Assembly (NCBI GenBank): GCA_016198275.1
Contig: JACQIX010000012.1
Location: forward strand, 1 to 39,596
DNA length: 39,596 nt
DNA from: Candidatus Daviesbacteria bacterium
Lineage (GTDB): Bacteria; Patescibacteriota; Microgenomatia; Daviesbacterales; UBA10151
Direction: 5' to 3'
Made by a program: the position numbers and the translations under genes. Position 1 is the stretch's first letter; each line of letters starts with the position of its first letter. The notes beneath the pieces are model-generated. The model saw only the letters and a list, made by a program, of their open reading frames with translations, was not told the origin of the DNA and made no database searches. Positions 30,636-39,072 of the stretch are shown one piece after another.

Positions 30636-31679
30636 ATGTCCAAAATATCAGTTGGTTTAGATATAGGTTTTTCATCCATTAAAGTAGTTGCTCTGACTAA
30701 GGTAAAAGAGCAATTTAAACTGGTGTCACTGGGTTCCATTCCTTCCCCGCAACCGGGTATTGTCTCCGATGCTGATGTTGATTTGGAGGTTTTAGCAAAC
30801 ACCATCAAAAAACTTTTTCAGGCAGCTGGTATAGAACAAAAAGAAGTGATTGCAGCATTGCCTGAATCAAAGGTTTTCACCAGGATTATTTATGACCTGC
30901 CTTATCTGACTGATGCAGAACTTTCCTCGGCCATCCGTTATGCTGCCGAAGAGTTTATTCCCATGCCTCTTTCGGATGTTAATTTAAACTGGCAGATTCT
31001 ATTCCGTTCTGATGGGGACAAAAAGGGTAAAGACGCCAAAACTGTGGTATTGGTTATTGCTTCTCCCAAAAATGTAATTACAAAATATGTTAAATTGTTG
31101 AATTTGACTGGACTGCATCCCAAGGCTTTGGAAACAGAAATAATAGCAGTTACCAGGTCTTTGGTTGGCAGCAACCCATATTCCCCTTCTACTTTAATTA
31201 CCCAACTGGGCGCCACCACCACGGATTTTGCCATAGTGTCAAAGGGGTTAATTTGGCTGACCCGCTCTATTTCTACGGGTGGAATGGCCCTTACCAGATC
31301 TCTGGCTCAACATTTTAATTTTGAAATCAACCAGGCTGAAGAATATAAAAAGGTCTATGGACTTACAGAAGATCAGTTGGAAGGAAAAGTTTTTGAAGCC
31401 CTAAAGCCGACAGTTGATATTATTATAAGTGAATATAGAAGAGTGATTCAGGCTTTTGAAACAAAATTTCCTCAAAACCCAATCAAAAGAATAGTGCTTT
31501 CGGGCGGGGGGGCAAAAATGCCTGGGTTGGTTAGATATTTAGCAAACAATTTAGGATTGGAAGTGCAGGAGGCTGACCCTTGGTATGCAATTACCAAGGA
31601 TAAGTCTTTGACTTCCAAGTTAGCCCAAGATGCTCCCACATTTTCTGTGGCAGTAGGTTTAGCATTAAGGGAAGGATAA
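30636..31679 (+). CDS. pilM: Type IV pilus assembly protein PilM
   Basis: VGLDIGFSSIKVVALTK, AIRYAAEEFIPMPLSDVNLNWQ, ITQLGATTTDFAIVSKG, RIVLSGGGAKMPGLVRYLA. Confidence 0.93.
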   Translation: MSKISVGLDIGFSSIKVVALTKVKEQFKLVSLGSIPSPQPGIVSDADVDLEVLANTIKKLFQAAGIEQKEVIAALPESKVFTRIIYDLPYLTDAELSSAIRYAAEEFIPMPLSDVNLNWQILFRSDGDKKGKDAKTVVLVIASPKNVITKYVKLLNLTGLHPKALETEIIAVTRSLVGSNPYSPSTLITQLGATTTDFAIVSKGLIWLTRSISTGGMALTRSLAQHFNFEINQAEEYKKVYGLTEDQLEGKVFEALKPTVDIIISEYRRVIQAFETKFPQNPIKRIVLSGGGAKMPGLVRYLANNLGLEVQEADPWYAITKDKSLTSKLAQDAPTFSVAVGLALREG

Positions 31680-31689
31680 TAAAGCCAAA

Positions 31690-32235
31690 ATGGTCAAGAT
31701 TTCAATCAATCTGCTTCCCAAGGAATTTGCCCTGGAAGAAATAAAAAAAGCCCGATTTTATAAGATTCAAGCAGCTGGTGTGGCCATTATCCTGATAATG
31801 ATATTTTTAGCCTCATTAACTATGGCTCTACGTATTTTGCAAAGTCAAAACATTACCCGGGTTCAAGCCCGCTTGTCTGCAGCAGAGCAGCAAGTTAATA
31901 ACCTGAAAGATACCCAAGCCTCCCTGCTGCTTTTGAAAAACAGGTTAAGTTTAATTGATCAGGTTTTGAATTCACCTTCCAAGGAAGTTTTAATGTACAA
32001 ATTGATGGACAAATTAATTCCGGCGCAAGTGATTGTTAATTCGGTTACCATCGGTAAAGCAGGTGAAGTAAAATTTACTGCTGTAGTGCCTGATGGGCAA
32101 GTGTTAGAAAATCTGCTGGTTAATCTGACCACAAATGAAAAAAATGACAATAAAATAGCTCAAGTTTCAATTGAAACTCTCAATAGGAGCAGGGGCGGTC
32201 TTTACAGAGTTAATATTAAAGTTAAGCCAAAATGA
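31690..32235 (+). CDS. pilN: PilN-like type IV pilus assembly protein
   Basis: ISINLLPKEFALEEIKKARFYKIQAAGVAIILIMIFLASL, then coiled coil and small C-terminal domain; follows pilM. Confidence 0.85.
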   Translation: MVKISINLLPKEFALEEIKKARFYKIQAAGVAIILIMIFLASLTMALRILQSQNITRVQARLSAAEQQVNNLKDTQASLLLLKNRLSLIDQVLNSPSKEVLMYKLMDKLIPAQVIVNSVTIGKAGEVKFTAVVPDGQVLENLLVNLTTNEKNDNKIAQVSIETLNRSRGGLYRVNIKVKPK

Positions 32236-32933
32236 CAATGAATAAAAGTAATTTAGTAAAATTTTACTCAACATATAAATTATATATTTTCCCCACAGTA
32301 GTAGGATTATCGGCTTTATTTTTAATTTTATTTGTTATTTATCCGCAGGCTGTTAAATTGGTCACCAATCAAAAAAAAGAAGGAGAATTAGTCAACAAGT
32401 CCGAGTTTTTAGAAAGTAAAGTTTTAGCCTTAGAAAGTTATGACGGAGAAGATTTATCCCGTAAATTGGAATATACTTTAAGCGCTTTTCCCGAAGAAAA
32501 AGACTTTGGGAATGTGATTGGTTTACTGCAACAGCTAGCTGGACAATCCGGATTTAATGTTTCTTCAATCGCCCTGGGAGCTAGCTCCTCAAAAGCAAAG
32601 CAGGAATCTTATGAAGTTAAACTGGAAGTGACAGGAGCAAAAGCTCTTATTCAAACTTTACTTAGCAATTTGGAAAATTCTCCCCGTTTGATCCAGGTAG
32701 GCGGTATAGAGATTTCCTCTTCATCCAGTCAGGGAACCGATGTCTCCTTGACAATATCGGTTTTATATTCTCCTATCCTGACAAACTTCGGCAGCATAGA
32801 TTCACCTCTGCCTCAGCTTAGTCAACAGGAAGAAGAATTAATCTCCAGATTATCCAGAGAAACCAGTATTGTATCCGGTTTGCCAACTAATGCGGCTCTC
32901 ACTCCCAGAGGAAAAGTTAACCCGTTTGAATAG
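32232..32933 (+). CDS. pilO: PilO-like type IV pilus assembly protein
   Basis: Single TM segment (LYIFPTVVGLSALFLILFVIYP), coiled coil, C-terminal alpha/beta domain; gene order pilM-pilN-pilO. Confidence 0.8.
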   Translation: MTMNKSNLVKFYSTYKLYIFPTVVGLSALFLILFVIYPQAVKLVTNQKKEGELVNKSEFLESKVLALESYDGEDLSRKLEYTLSAFPEEKDFGNVIGLLQQLAGQSGFNVSSIALGASSSKAKQESYEVKLEVTGAKALIQTLLSNLENSPRLIQVGGIEISSSSSQGTDVSLTISVLYSPILTNFGSIDSPLPQLSQQEEELISRLSRETSIVSGLPTNAALTPRGKVNPFE

Positions 32934-33630
32934 ATTTATCTTTGAGTAGATCTGGTCTGACTCTTTTTGTTTTCTCCTCTGACTTCTGCTTTCTCCATTT
33001 AGCAATTTCTTGATGATTTCCGGTAGTCAAGACCAAAGGTACTTTTTCTCCTTCAAATATCTCCGGTCTGGTATACTGAGGATGTTCTAGTAATAAGTTG
33101 GTAGAGAATGATTCATCAGTGATGGCTTCCGGCTTTTCCAATACACCCGGGATTAAACGAACTACTGAATCAGCAATTGCCATAGCGGGAATTTCCCCGC
33201 CTGTTAATACATAATCTCCAATAGAAATTTCCTCTGCAACATATTTATCTATAAACCTTTGATCTACCCCCTCGTAGTGTCCACAAATAATAATTAAATG
33301 ATTCAGTTTGGATAGTTGTTGAGCTTTAGTTTGTTTGTAGGGAGCACCTGAAGCTGACATTAAAATAATTTTAAATTTGCTCTTTTTCGAAAAAGCTTTT
33401 GGATTTAAAACAGACTTTAATGCATCTGCTAAACTATCGGGTTTCAGTACCATTCCCGGTCCCCCCCCAAAAGGCCTGTCATCTACTGTTTGGTGTCGGC
33501 CTTGCCCAAAATCTCTCAGATTAATAAGTTCAAATGTTACTTTGCCCTTTTGTTGCCCTCTTTTTAAGATAGAGGAATTTATAATTGGCTCAAAAATCTC
33601 GGGGAAAAGAGTGATGACGGAAATTTTCAT
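32917..33630 (-). CDS. trmD: tRNA (guanine37-N1)-methyltransferase
   Basis: MKISVITLFPEIFEPIINSSILKRGQQKG, DDRPFGGGPGMVLKPD, ICGHYEGVDQRFID, EISIGDYVLTGGEIPAM. Confidence 0.96.
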   Translation of the reverse strand: MKISVITLFPEIFEPIINSSILKRGQQKGKVTFELINLRDFGQGRHQTVDDRPFGGGPGMVLKPDSLADALKSVLNPKAFSKKSKFKIILMSASGAPYKQTKAQQLSKLNHLIIICGHYEGVDQRFIDKYVAEEISIGDYVLTGGEIPAMAIADSVVRLIPGVLEKPEAITDESFSTNLLLEHPQYTRPEIFEGEKVPLVLTTGNHQEIAKWRKQKSEEKTKRVRPDLLKDKSIQTG

Positions 33631-33899
33631 TCTATGGGAGGCTCTGATGGTTTTGGGGGAAGCCCCGCCGGTTCGCTTAGAGATAAATTAACTCTGATAT
33701 TTTCGGCAATAGCCCTTACTGTCAACAGTTTCCTGATGGCTCTGATGGTTTGTCCATTTTTACCAATAATCAAACCCATGTCAGAAGGATCAACAGTCAG
33801 CGTCAGATTGATAGTTCCATCATTTTTTTGTTCATCAATGGAAACGCAATCTGATTTGGTAACTAAACTGGTGACAATATAATTAAGAAGATCCTTCAT
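33627..33899 (-). CDS. khpA: KH-domain RNA-binding protein (KhpA)
   Basis: LTVDPSDMGLIIGKNGQTIRAIRKLLTVRA KH motif; located between rpsP and trmD. Confidence 0.9.
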   Translation of the reverse strand: MKDLLNYIVTSLVTKSDCVSIDEQKNDGTINLTLTVDPSDMGLIIGKNGQTIRAIRKLLTVRAIAENIRVNLSLSEPAGLPPKPSEPPIE

Positions 33900-34275
33900 C
33901 TTTACTTTCGTCCGACGGTCGTTCAGTTGCCGGCATCTCCTTAGGTTCTTCAGTAGTCTCTGCTGGATCTTTTTCCATAACAGGTTTTTCTACTTTTTTT
34001 TCTGATGACTGTTTCTCTTTCTTAGGCTTTCTGGGCGGCCTTTTTGGAGCTTTGCCTAAAATTCTCAAAAACCCTTCTGACATTTGGGCGCCTTGTTTTA
34101 TCCAATAATCAATCCTATCTTGTTTTAAATTAATTTCATGAGGCTCTGTCAGAGGGTTGTAAGTGCCTAAAAGTTCCAAGTACCCTCCGGTTCTTTTTGC
34201 TCTTTCATCAACAGCGACTACCCTATAAAAAGGTTTTTTTTTGCCACCAATTCTCATCAGTCTGATTTTTAACAT
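33883..34275 (-). CDS. rpsP: 30S ribosomal protein S16 with acidic/lysine-rich C-terminal tail
   Basis: MLKIRLMRIGGKKKPFYRVVAVDERAKRTGGYLELLGTYNP; low-complexity tail PKKEKQSSEKKVEKPVMEKDPAETTEEPKEMPATERPSDESKDEGSS. Confidence 0.95.
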   Translation of the reverse strand: MLKIRLMRIGGKKKPFYRVVAVDERAKRTGGYLELLGTYNPLTEPHEINLKQDRIDYWIKQGAQMSEGFLRILGKAPKRPPRKPKKEKQSSEKKVEKPVMEKDPAETTEEPKEMPATERPSDESKDEGSS

Positions 34276-34318
34276 AAACTTTAGTGGAGTTAAGTATAGC
34301 TTAAAAGGCAGTCAAGCG

Positions 34319-35008
34319 TCAATCGTGCAATCCTTCAAGTGCTTTTTTGGCTGCTTGCTCCTCGGCAATTTGTTTACTATGTCCTTCCCCCCTGCCGTAC
34401 TCTTTTTTGCCAATATACACTGCTACTATAAACTGTTTGGCATGATCCGGGCCAGTAGTTTCCAGGATTTTATAATTGGGGGACAGTTTAAGTTTTTCCT
34501 GTACAACTTCCTGCAAATACGATTTGGCATCTTTGGGAGGCCCTGATTTAAGTTCATCCTGGAAAAGAGCAAGCAAGGTTTTTTCAACCACCTTTTCAAC
34601 TGTTGATAACCCTTGATCCAAATAAATTGCTCCCAGTAAAGCCTCATAGGTATTCGCAAGAAGTTGTGGATTATTTCTCCCTCCTGAAAGCTCCTCTCCC
34701 TTGGATAGGAGTAGCAGTTGACCAAGGTTAAGTTTTTTTGCAGCTTGAGCCAGTGATTTAGTTTTAACTATATAAGCCCTCAGGTTTGTCAGCTCCCCTT
34801 CTGCATCATTGTCTCTTAGATTATACAAATAGTCTGAAATAATCAGTGATAATATCGAATCACCTAAAAATTCCAAACGTTCATTTGACTTAAAATCTAT
34901 TTTAACCTCGTTTAAGTAGGATCTATGCAGGAATGCTTGACTCAGTAGCTTGAGATTTTTAAATCTTATATTAAGTAAATTGGTTAATTTGTCAAAATCG
35001 TTCCCCAT
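34319..35008 (-). CDS. rnc: Ribonuclease III
   Basis: NERLEFLGDSILSLIISDYLY signature; C-terminal dsRBD. Confidence 0.95.
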   Translation of the reverse strand: MGNDFDKLTNLLNIRFKNLKLLSQAFLHRSYLNEVKIDFKSNERLEFLGDSILSLIISDYLYNLRDNDAEGELTNLRAYIVKTKSLAQAAKKLNLGQLLLLSKGEELSGGRNNPQLLANTYEALLGAIYLDQGLSTVEKVVEKTLLALFQDELKSGPPKDAKSYLQEVVQEKLKLSPNYKILETTGPDHAKQFIVAVYIGKKEYGRGEGHSKQIAEEQAAKKALEGLHD

Positions 35009-35244
35009 TAGTCGATTAAATTATCCTCAACCAACACAATTAGATCTTCCACCTTTTTTAAATCCTCTGCCTCTTTTGGATCGAAGTTGATATTAAACTT
35101 TTGCGATAAATCTGAAAGTAGATCATTTAGCTCAACCGGCCCCATCCCCAGCTCATCTCTTAACAAAGACGAGCGGTCTAAGTCTTCTGCGGCCAAACCT
35201 AAATGTTCGGCAAGGGTTTGAATAATTTGTTTTTCAGTGTTCAC
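35008..35244 (-). CDS. Acyl-carrier-protein-like protein lacking the DSL serine
   Basis: GTG start at 35244: VNTEKQIIQTLAEHLGLAAEDLDRSSLLRDELGMGPVELNDLLSDLSQKFNINFDPKEAEDLKKVEDLIVLVEDNLID. ACP-like length and helix pattern; stop overlaps the rnc start (TAATG). Confidence 0.7.
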   Translation of the reverse strand: MNTEKQIIQTLAEHLGLAAEDLDRSSLLRDELGMGPVELNDLLSDLSQKFNINFDPKEAEDLKKVEDLIVLVEDNLID

Positions 35245-35599
35245 TTTTGCCTTTAAGTTTAACAACTTGACCCAAAGCACCATTGATAAAGCTGGAAGAG
35301 GAATCAGAGCCATATTGCTTACCCAACTCAATTGCCTCATCAATAATTACTTTAAGCGGTTCTTTATTTATTATTAACTCAAAAATAGCCAAACGCAAGA
35401 TAGCTAAATCAATTTTATTAATTTGTCCAACCGGCCGGTTGGGAGCTGAGCGGGCAATTAGTTTATCAATAACTTTCATTTTAGAAATTATTGTTCGGAC
35501 TTCTCCAGTTGGTTTTTTATCGGTAATAAAATCCCAGGTATAGAGTTTTTGCATTAGTTTAGCCCGTTTAATATGCCGGGGATCTGATTTTAGCTTCAT
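35234..35599 (-). CDS. nusB: Transcription antitermination protein NusB
   Basis: MKLKSDPRHIKRAKLMQKLYTWDF..., INKIDLAILRLAIFELI, EAIELGKQYGSDSSSSFINGALGQV. Start at ATG 35599 preferred over 35671. Confidence 0.9.
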   Translation of the reverse strand: MKLKSDPRHIKRAKLMQKLYTWDFITDKKPTGEVRTIISKMKVIDKLIARSAPNRPVGQINKIDLAILRLAIFELIINKEPLKVIIDEAIELGKQYGSDSSSSFINGALGQVVKLKGKSEH

Positions 35600-35606
35600 G
35601 TGGGAT

Positions 35607-35807
35607 TTAGTTTGTCCGAATAACTTTGACTGCTTTTTTTGATACAATCTCTTTCCCGCCAAAAAATCCACACTCTTTGCAAACTGTGTGTGGAATTGTC
35701 AGTTTGCCGCAATTTTTGCAGTTTACAAATTTGGAAGTCAATTTTATTGCTGCTCGTCTGACTCTTTTTCTTGCTTTTGAATGTCTTCTTTTAGGTTCAC
35801 TGGCCAT
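35607..35807 (-). CDS. rpmF: 50S ribosomal protein L32
   Basis: KRRHSKARKRVRRAAIKL, zinc ribbon CKNCGKLTIPHTVCKECGFF. Confidence 0.93.
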   Translation of the reverse strand: MASEPKRRHSKARKRVRRAAIKLTSKFVNCKNCGKLTIPHTVCKECGFFGGKEIVSKKAVKVIRTN

Positions 35808-35826
35808 TTTCAGTCATCAACCATCC

Positions 35827-37848
35827 TTAATCCGGCATCACTTTGGATGCCAAACTTTCCAATTTTGCCTGCAATTTAGGGTATTTGTCAAGCATGGGAT
35901 CTGAGATAAGTAAATTTTTGGCCAATATCCTAGTTTTTTCCACTAAAGCAATATCGTAAAAAGAAGCTATTTTAAATTCGAATCTGCCTGATTGCTTAAC
36001 CCCAAAAACTTCTCCCCCGCCCCTGATTTTTAGATCCAACTCAGCCAGTTTTAGCCCGTCAAAAGTAACTACCAAATATTTTAACCTTCTTCTGTCAACG
36101 TTAGATGCAACAGAAGTATAAAGTAGACAATAGGACTCTTTTGTTCCTCTGCCTACCCTGCCTCTTAACTGATGGAGCTGAGATAAACCAAATCTTTCAG
36201 CCCCTTCTATGACAATAATGGTGGCATTAGGTATATCCATACCTACTTCCACTACAGAAGTGGATATTAAAATTTGCATTTTTCCTGATTGGAAATCCTT
36301 TAGCACCTGCTCTTTTTCCCGGGATTTCATCCTGCCATGCAAAAGTCCCAGCTTGAGTTTAGGAAAGATTTTTTTAAGCTTTTCAAACTCTACTTTTGCA
36401 GCTTTTACAGTATTTAGGGTTTCAGATTCCTCGATCAGCGGGGTAATCACATAAACCTGATCCCCCTCTTTGACCTTTTTTTCAATAAATTTATAACTAT
36501 CCGCTCTTTTTTTCTCCGGCACCAGAAAGGTTAAGATTTTAGGACGGTTTTTTGGCAGCTCATCAATTATTGACAGGTCTAAATCCCCGTATAAAGTTAA
36601 AGCCACGGTTCTGGGGATGGGGGTAGCAGTCATGGTTAAAAAATGCGGCAGTTTGGCTTTTTTTCTAAGCAAGGTTCTTTGTTCTACTCCAAAACGTTGC
36701 TGCTCGTCGATGATAATTAGTCCAACATCGTCTGTGTTTAATTTGCCCTGTAGGAGGGCATGGGTGCCAATGATAATATCCGATTCTTTTGCTTTCTTCC
36801 TGCTTCCTGTATAAATTCCCACACTAATCCCCAGTGGCGCCAGCAGCTTGGAAACAGTTTCATAATGCTGAAATGCTAAAATTTCCGTAGGTGCCATAAA
36901 TAAGACCCGCAATCCGTTTTTGTAGGTCAGGAAAGCTATTATTGTGGCCACCACGGTTTTACCGGAGCCAACCTCTCCTTGTATTAGCCTATTCATTGGT
37001 TGATTTCTTTTCAAATCTTTAATAATTTCCTCTAAAGTTTTATTTTGTGATGAAGTTAATTTAAAGGGTAAGAGATTGACAAGAAGGTTTAAATCTTCAA
37101 TATTTATGTTTAATGGTTCAACTAGCGGTTTTTGACTCCATTCCAGCCTGGTTTTTTGGGTTTGGAGGGAAAGATAAAAAAGTTCATCAAAACCCAGCCT
37201 TTCTCTGGCTTTTTCTGCCTCTTTCCACATTTTAGGAAAGTGGATTTTCTCAATGGCCTGATTAAGTGGTAACATTTTATCTCTAATAGACTCAGGTAAA
37301 GGATCCTCAACTTCTTTTATAGTTTGAGGCAAAATTTGAGAAATTTTAGTCCTCAACCATTTCGAGGTTAACCCTCCTGTCTCAGGATAAATAGGGACCA
37401 ATCTTCCTGTATGTAAGTTGGTAGATGGCGGTTGAGGGCTGGTAATTTGAATTTTTTCCCATTTTGGCATAATAATGGACAGCCTGTTTTTATACTTGGT
37501 GAGCTTGCCAGCGACCTGCAGCTTGTCACCAGTTACTATTTGTTTTGTTAACCAGCCCTGGTTAAACCAGGTTAATTCAATTGGTGAGGTGCCGTCATTA
37601 AAAATGGCTTGGGTCAGGATTTTTTTAGACCTGGTGTAGATATTTTTAATTGACCAAATTTCCCCTTGCAGGGTGACAAGTTGGCCAATGAGGGCATCTT
37701 TGACATTGACAGTTTGAGAAAAATCATCATAGCGGAAAGGAAAATGATAAATTAAATTTTCTATAGTAATTAAATTCAACCTATTCAATTTATATAACAG
37801 ATTGGGGCCAATGCCTGTCAGCTTTGAAAGTGGTGTTTTTAAATCCAT
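35827..37848 (-). CDS. recG: ATP-dependent DNA helicase RecG
   Basis: LTGIGPNLLYKLNRL, RLIQGEVGSGKTVVA, IIIDEQQRFGVEQR, MTATPIPRTVALTLYGDLDLSIIDELPKNR, QLRGRVGRG. Confidence 0.96.
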   Translation of the reverse strand: MDLKTPLSKLTGIGPNLLYKLNRLNLITIENLIYHFPFRYDDFSQTVNVKDALIGQLVTLQGEIWSIKNIYTRSKKILTQAIFNDGTSPIELTWFNQGWLTKQIVTGDKLQVAGKLTKYKNRLSIIMPKWEKIQITSPQPPSTNLHTGRLVPIYPETGGLTSKWLRTKISQILPQTIKEVEDPLPESIRDKMLPLNQAIEKIHFPKMWKEAEKARERLGFDELFYLSLQTQKTRLEWSQKPLVEPLNINIEDLNLLVNLLPFKLTSSQNKTLEEIIKDLKRNQPMNRLIQGEVGSGKTVVATIIAFLTYKNGLRVLFMAPTEILAFQHYETVSKLLAPLGISVGIYTGSRKKAKESDIIIGTHALLQGKLNTDDVGLIIIDEQQRFGVEQRTLLRKKAKLPHFLTMTATPIPRTVALTLYGDLDLSIIDELPKNRPKILTFLVPEKKRADSYKFIEKKVKEGDQVYVITPLIEESETLNTVKAAKVEFEKLKKIFPKLKLGLLHGRMKSREKEQVLKDFQSGKMQILISTSVVEVGMDIPNATIIVIEGAERFGLSQLHQLRGRVGRGTKESYCLLYTSVASNVDRRRLKYLVVTFDGLKLAELDLKIRGGGEVFGVKQSGRFEFKIASFYDIALVEKTRILAKNLLISDPMLDKYPKLQAKLESLASKVMPD

Positions 37849-37860
37849 ATGTGGATTATA

Positions 37861-37968
37861 CTACTGTAGGGTGGTTAGCAGCGGAAGGAAGGAAAAGATG
37901 ATAATTGCCACTCCGGCAATCACTGATAAAATAATCCAGAGAATTTTGAACTTTTTTGAATACATCAT
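37861..37968 (-). CDS. 35-aa single-pass membrane micropeptide
   Basis: Minus-strand translation MMYSKKFKILWIILSVIAGVAIIIFSFLPLLTTLQ*; the start overlaps the tyrS stop (ATGATG / TGA). Too short for the ORF track but fills the recG-tyrS gap with basic N-terminus plus TM segment. Confidence 0.55.
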   Translation of the reverse strand: MMYSKKFKILWIILSVIAGVAIIIFSFLPLLTTLQ

Positions 37969-39047
37969 AAATTAGGTATAGCTGATTTTCTTTTTGGATC
38001 TTCAAAATACTTTCTGGCAGGTTCTAATTTTTTAATTAACCATTCTGCCACAGCTATTTTCAAATCCTCGGGATGTAACCTTTTTTCTGCATAATCTTTT
38101 TCCAAATCCTCATAACTATTATAGATTATATCTCCTCCATGTTCTGCTTTGCGTTTAACTTGGAGACTTTGGTTGTCAACATAAAAAATCAGGTTTTTGA
38201 CCCAGTCTAAAATTGGGTTAAATTTCACTACTCCTTCCGGCGCATAAGCTTTGCTAATTTTTCTTTTTATTTCTTCAGGGGTATCATGGATATAAATTGC
38301 GCTTTCTGGTTTGGATTTGCTCATCTTTGCCGCTTCAAGGTCTAAAACTTGTTTACCTCTTTCGTCAGTTTTCAAAACAGGTTGAAGCAGGCCCTGCAAA
38401 AGGTGATGATGAATAGAAATTGGTTTTTTCTGATCTAAAGAGGAAGCAGCCTCTCTGGCAACTACATGCACATTTCTTTGGTCAGTGCCTGCATGAGCAA
38501 TATTAACACCTAAAGCAAAAATATCCGCAGACTGCATAGCCGGGTATACTAACATGGCAGTATCAGAAATTTCTGACTCTCTCCTACCCATGATAGTAGT
38601 GGACCTAAGCATTCTTGCTAAAGTTGTGGCTTTGGCGACTTTTATAACCATGGCCCAATAATTGTTGCCTAATTTTTCATAAAGTTCACTTCCTAACACA
38701 AAATTAATTTTATTAGGATCTGCCCCCGCGCAAAGAGCGCAAGCTTTTAAGGCCTCTTCAAAATAATCCCTGGCTACTCTTTTGGCAGTTTCTAAGGTGC
38801 CATCTAATTTTTTATTAAGCCAGGTATGCCAGTCAGCTAAAAGGATATTGATTTCTACTCCGGCATCTTGCAAATCTTTAATCTTTTGCATTGTAAATAC
38901 CCAACCTATATGGCCTTTTCCTGATATTTCAAAACCAATGTAATGTTTTAGATGAGTACCTGAGTCTATAAGATCTTTTAGTTCCTGCCCGGTTAATACT
39001 TCCTCCAGATTTTTAGTAATTAGATTGAATTTTTCATCTTTAGTCAT
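37965..39047 (-). CDS. tyrS: Tyrosyl-tRNA synthetase, archaeal/eukaryotic type
   Basis: YIGFEISGKGHIGWVFTMQKIKDLQDAGVEINILLADWHTWLNKKL, MQSADIFALGVNIAHAGTDQRNVHVVARE, KMSKSKPESAIYIHD, EEIKRKISKAYAPEGVV. Confidence 0.9.
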   Translation of the reverse strand: MTKDEKFNLITKNLEEVLTGQELKDLIDSGTHLKHYIGFEISGKGHIGWVFTMQKIKDLQDAGVEINILLADWHTWLNKKLDGTLETAKRVARDYFEEALKACALCAGADPNKINFVLGSELYEKLGNNYWAMVIKVAKATTLARMLRSTTIMGRRESEISDTAMLVYPAMQSADIFALGVNIAHAGTDQRNVHVVAREAASSLDQKKPISIHHHLLQGLLQPVLKTDERGKQVLDLEAAKMSKSKPESAIYIHDTPEEIKRKISKAYAPEGVVKFNPILDWVKNLIFYVDNQSLQVKRKAEHGGDIIYNSYEDLEKDYAEKRLHPEDLKIAVAEWLIKKLEPARKYFEDPKRKSAIPNL

Positions 39048-39051
39048 TTAG

Positions 39052-39065
39052 TGATAATATTATCA
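39052..39065. promoter_or_regulatory. Shared palindromic -10 element for divergent tyrS and the right-edge ORF
   Basis: Perfect 14-bp palindrome TGATAATATTATCA between start codons at 39047 (-) and 39073 (+); contains TATTAT on both strands. Confidence 0.55.
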
Positions 39066-39072
39066 TAGTGAA

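Noticed and set aside
32917-32933. Convergent 17-bp overlap of pilO and trmD (also 12106-12125 murI/murC; 5993-5996 and 7783-7786)
   Set aside because: Short 3' overlaps are ordinary in compact genomes; not reported as separate findings.
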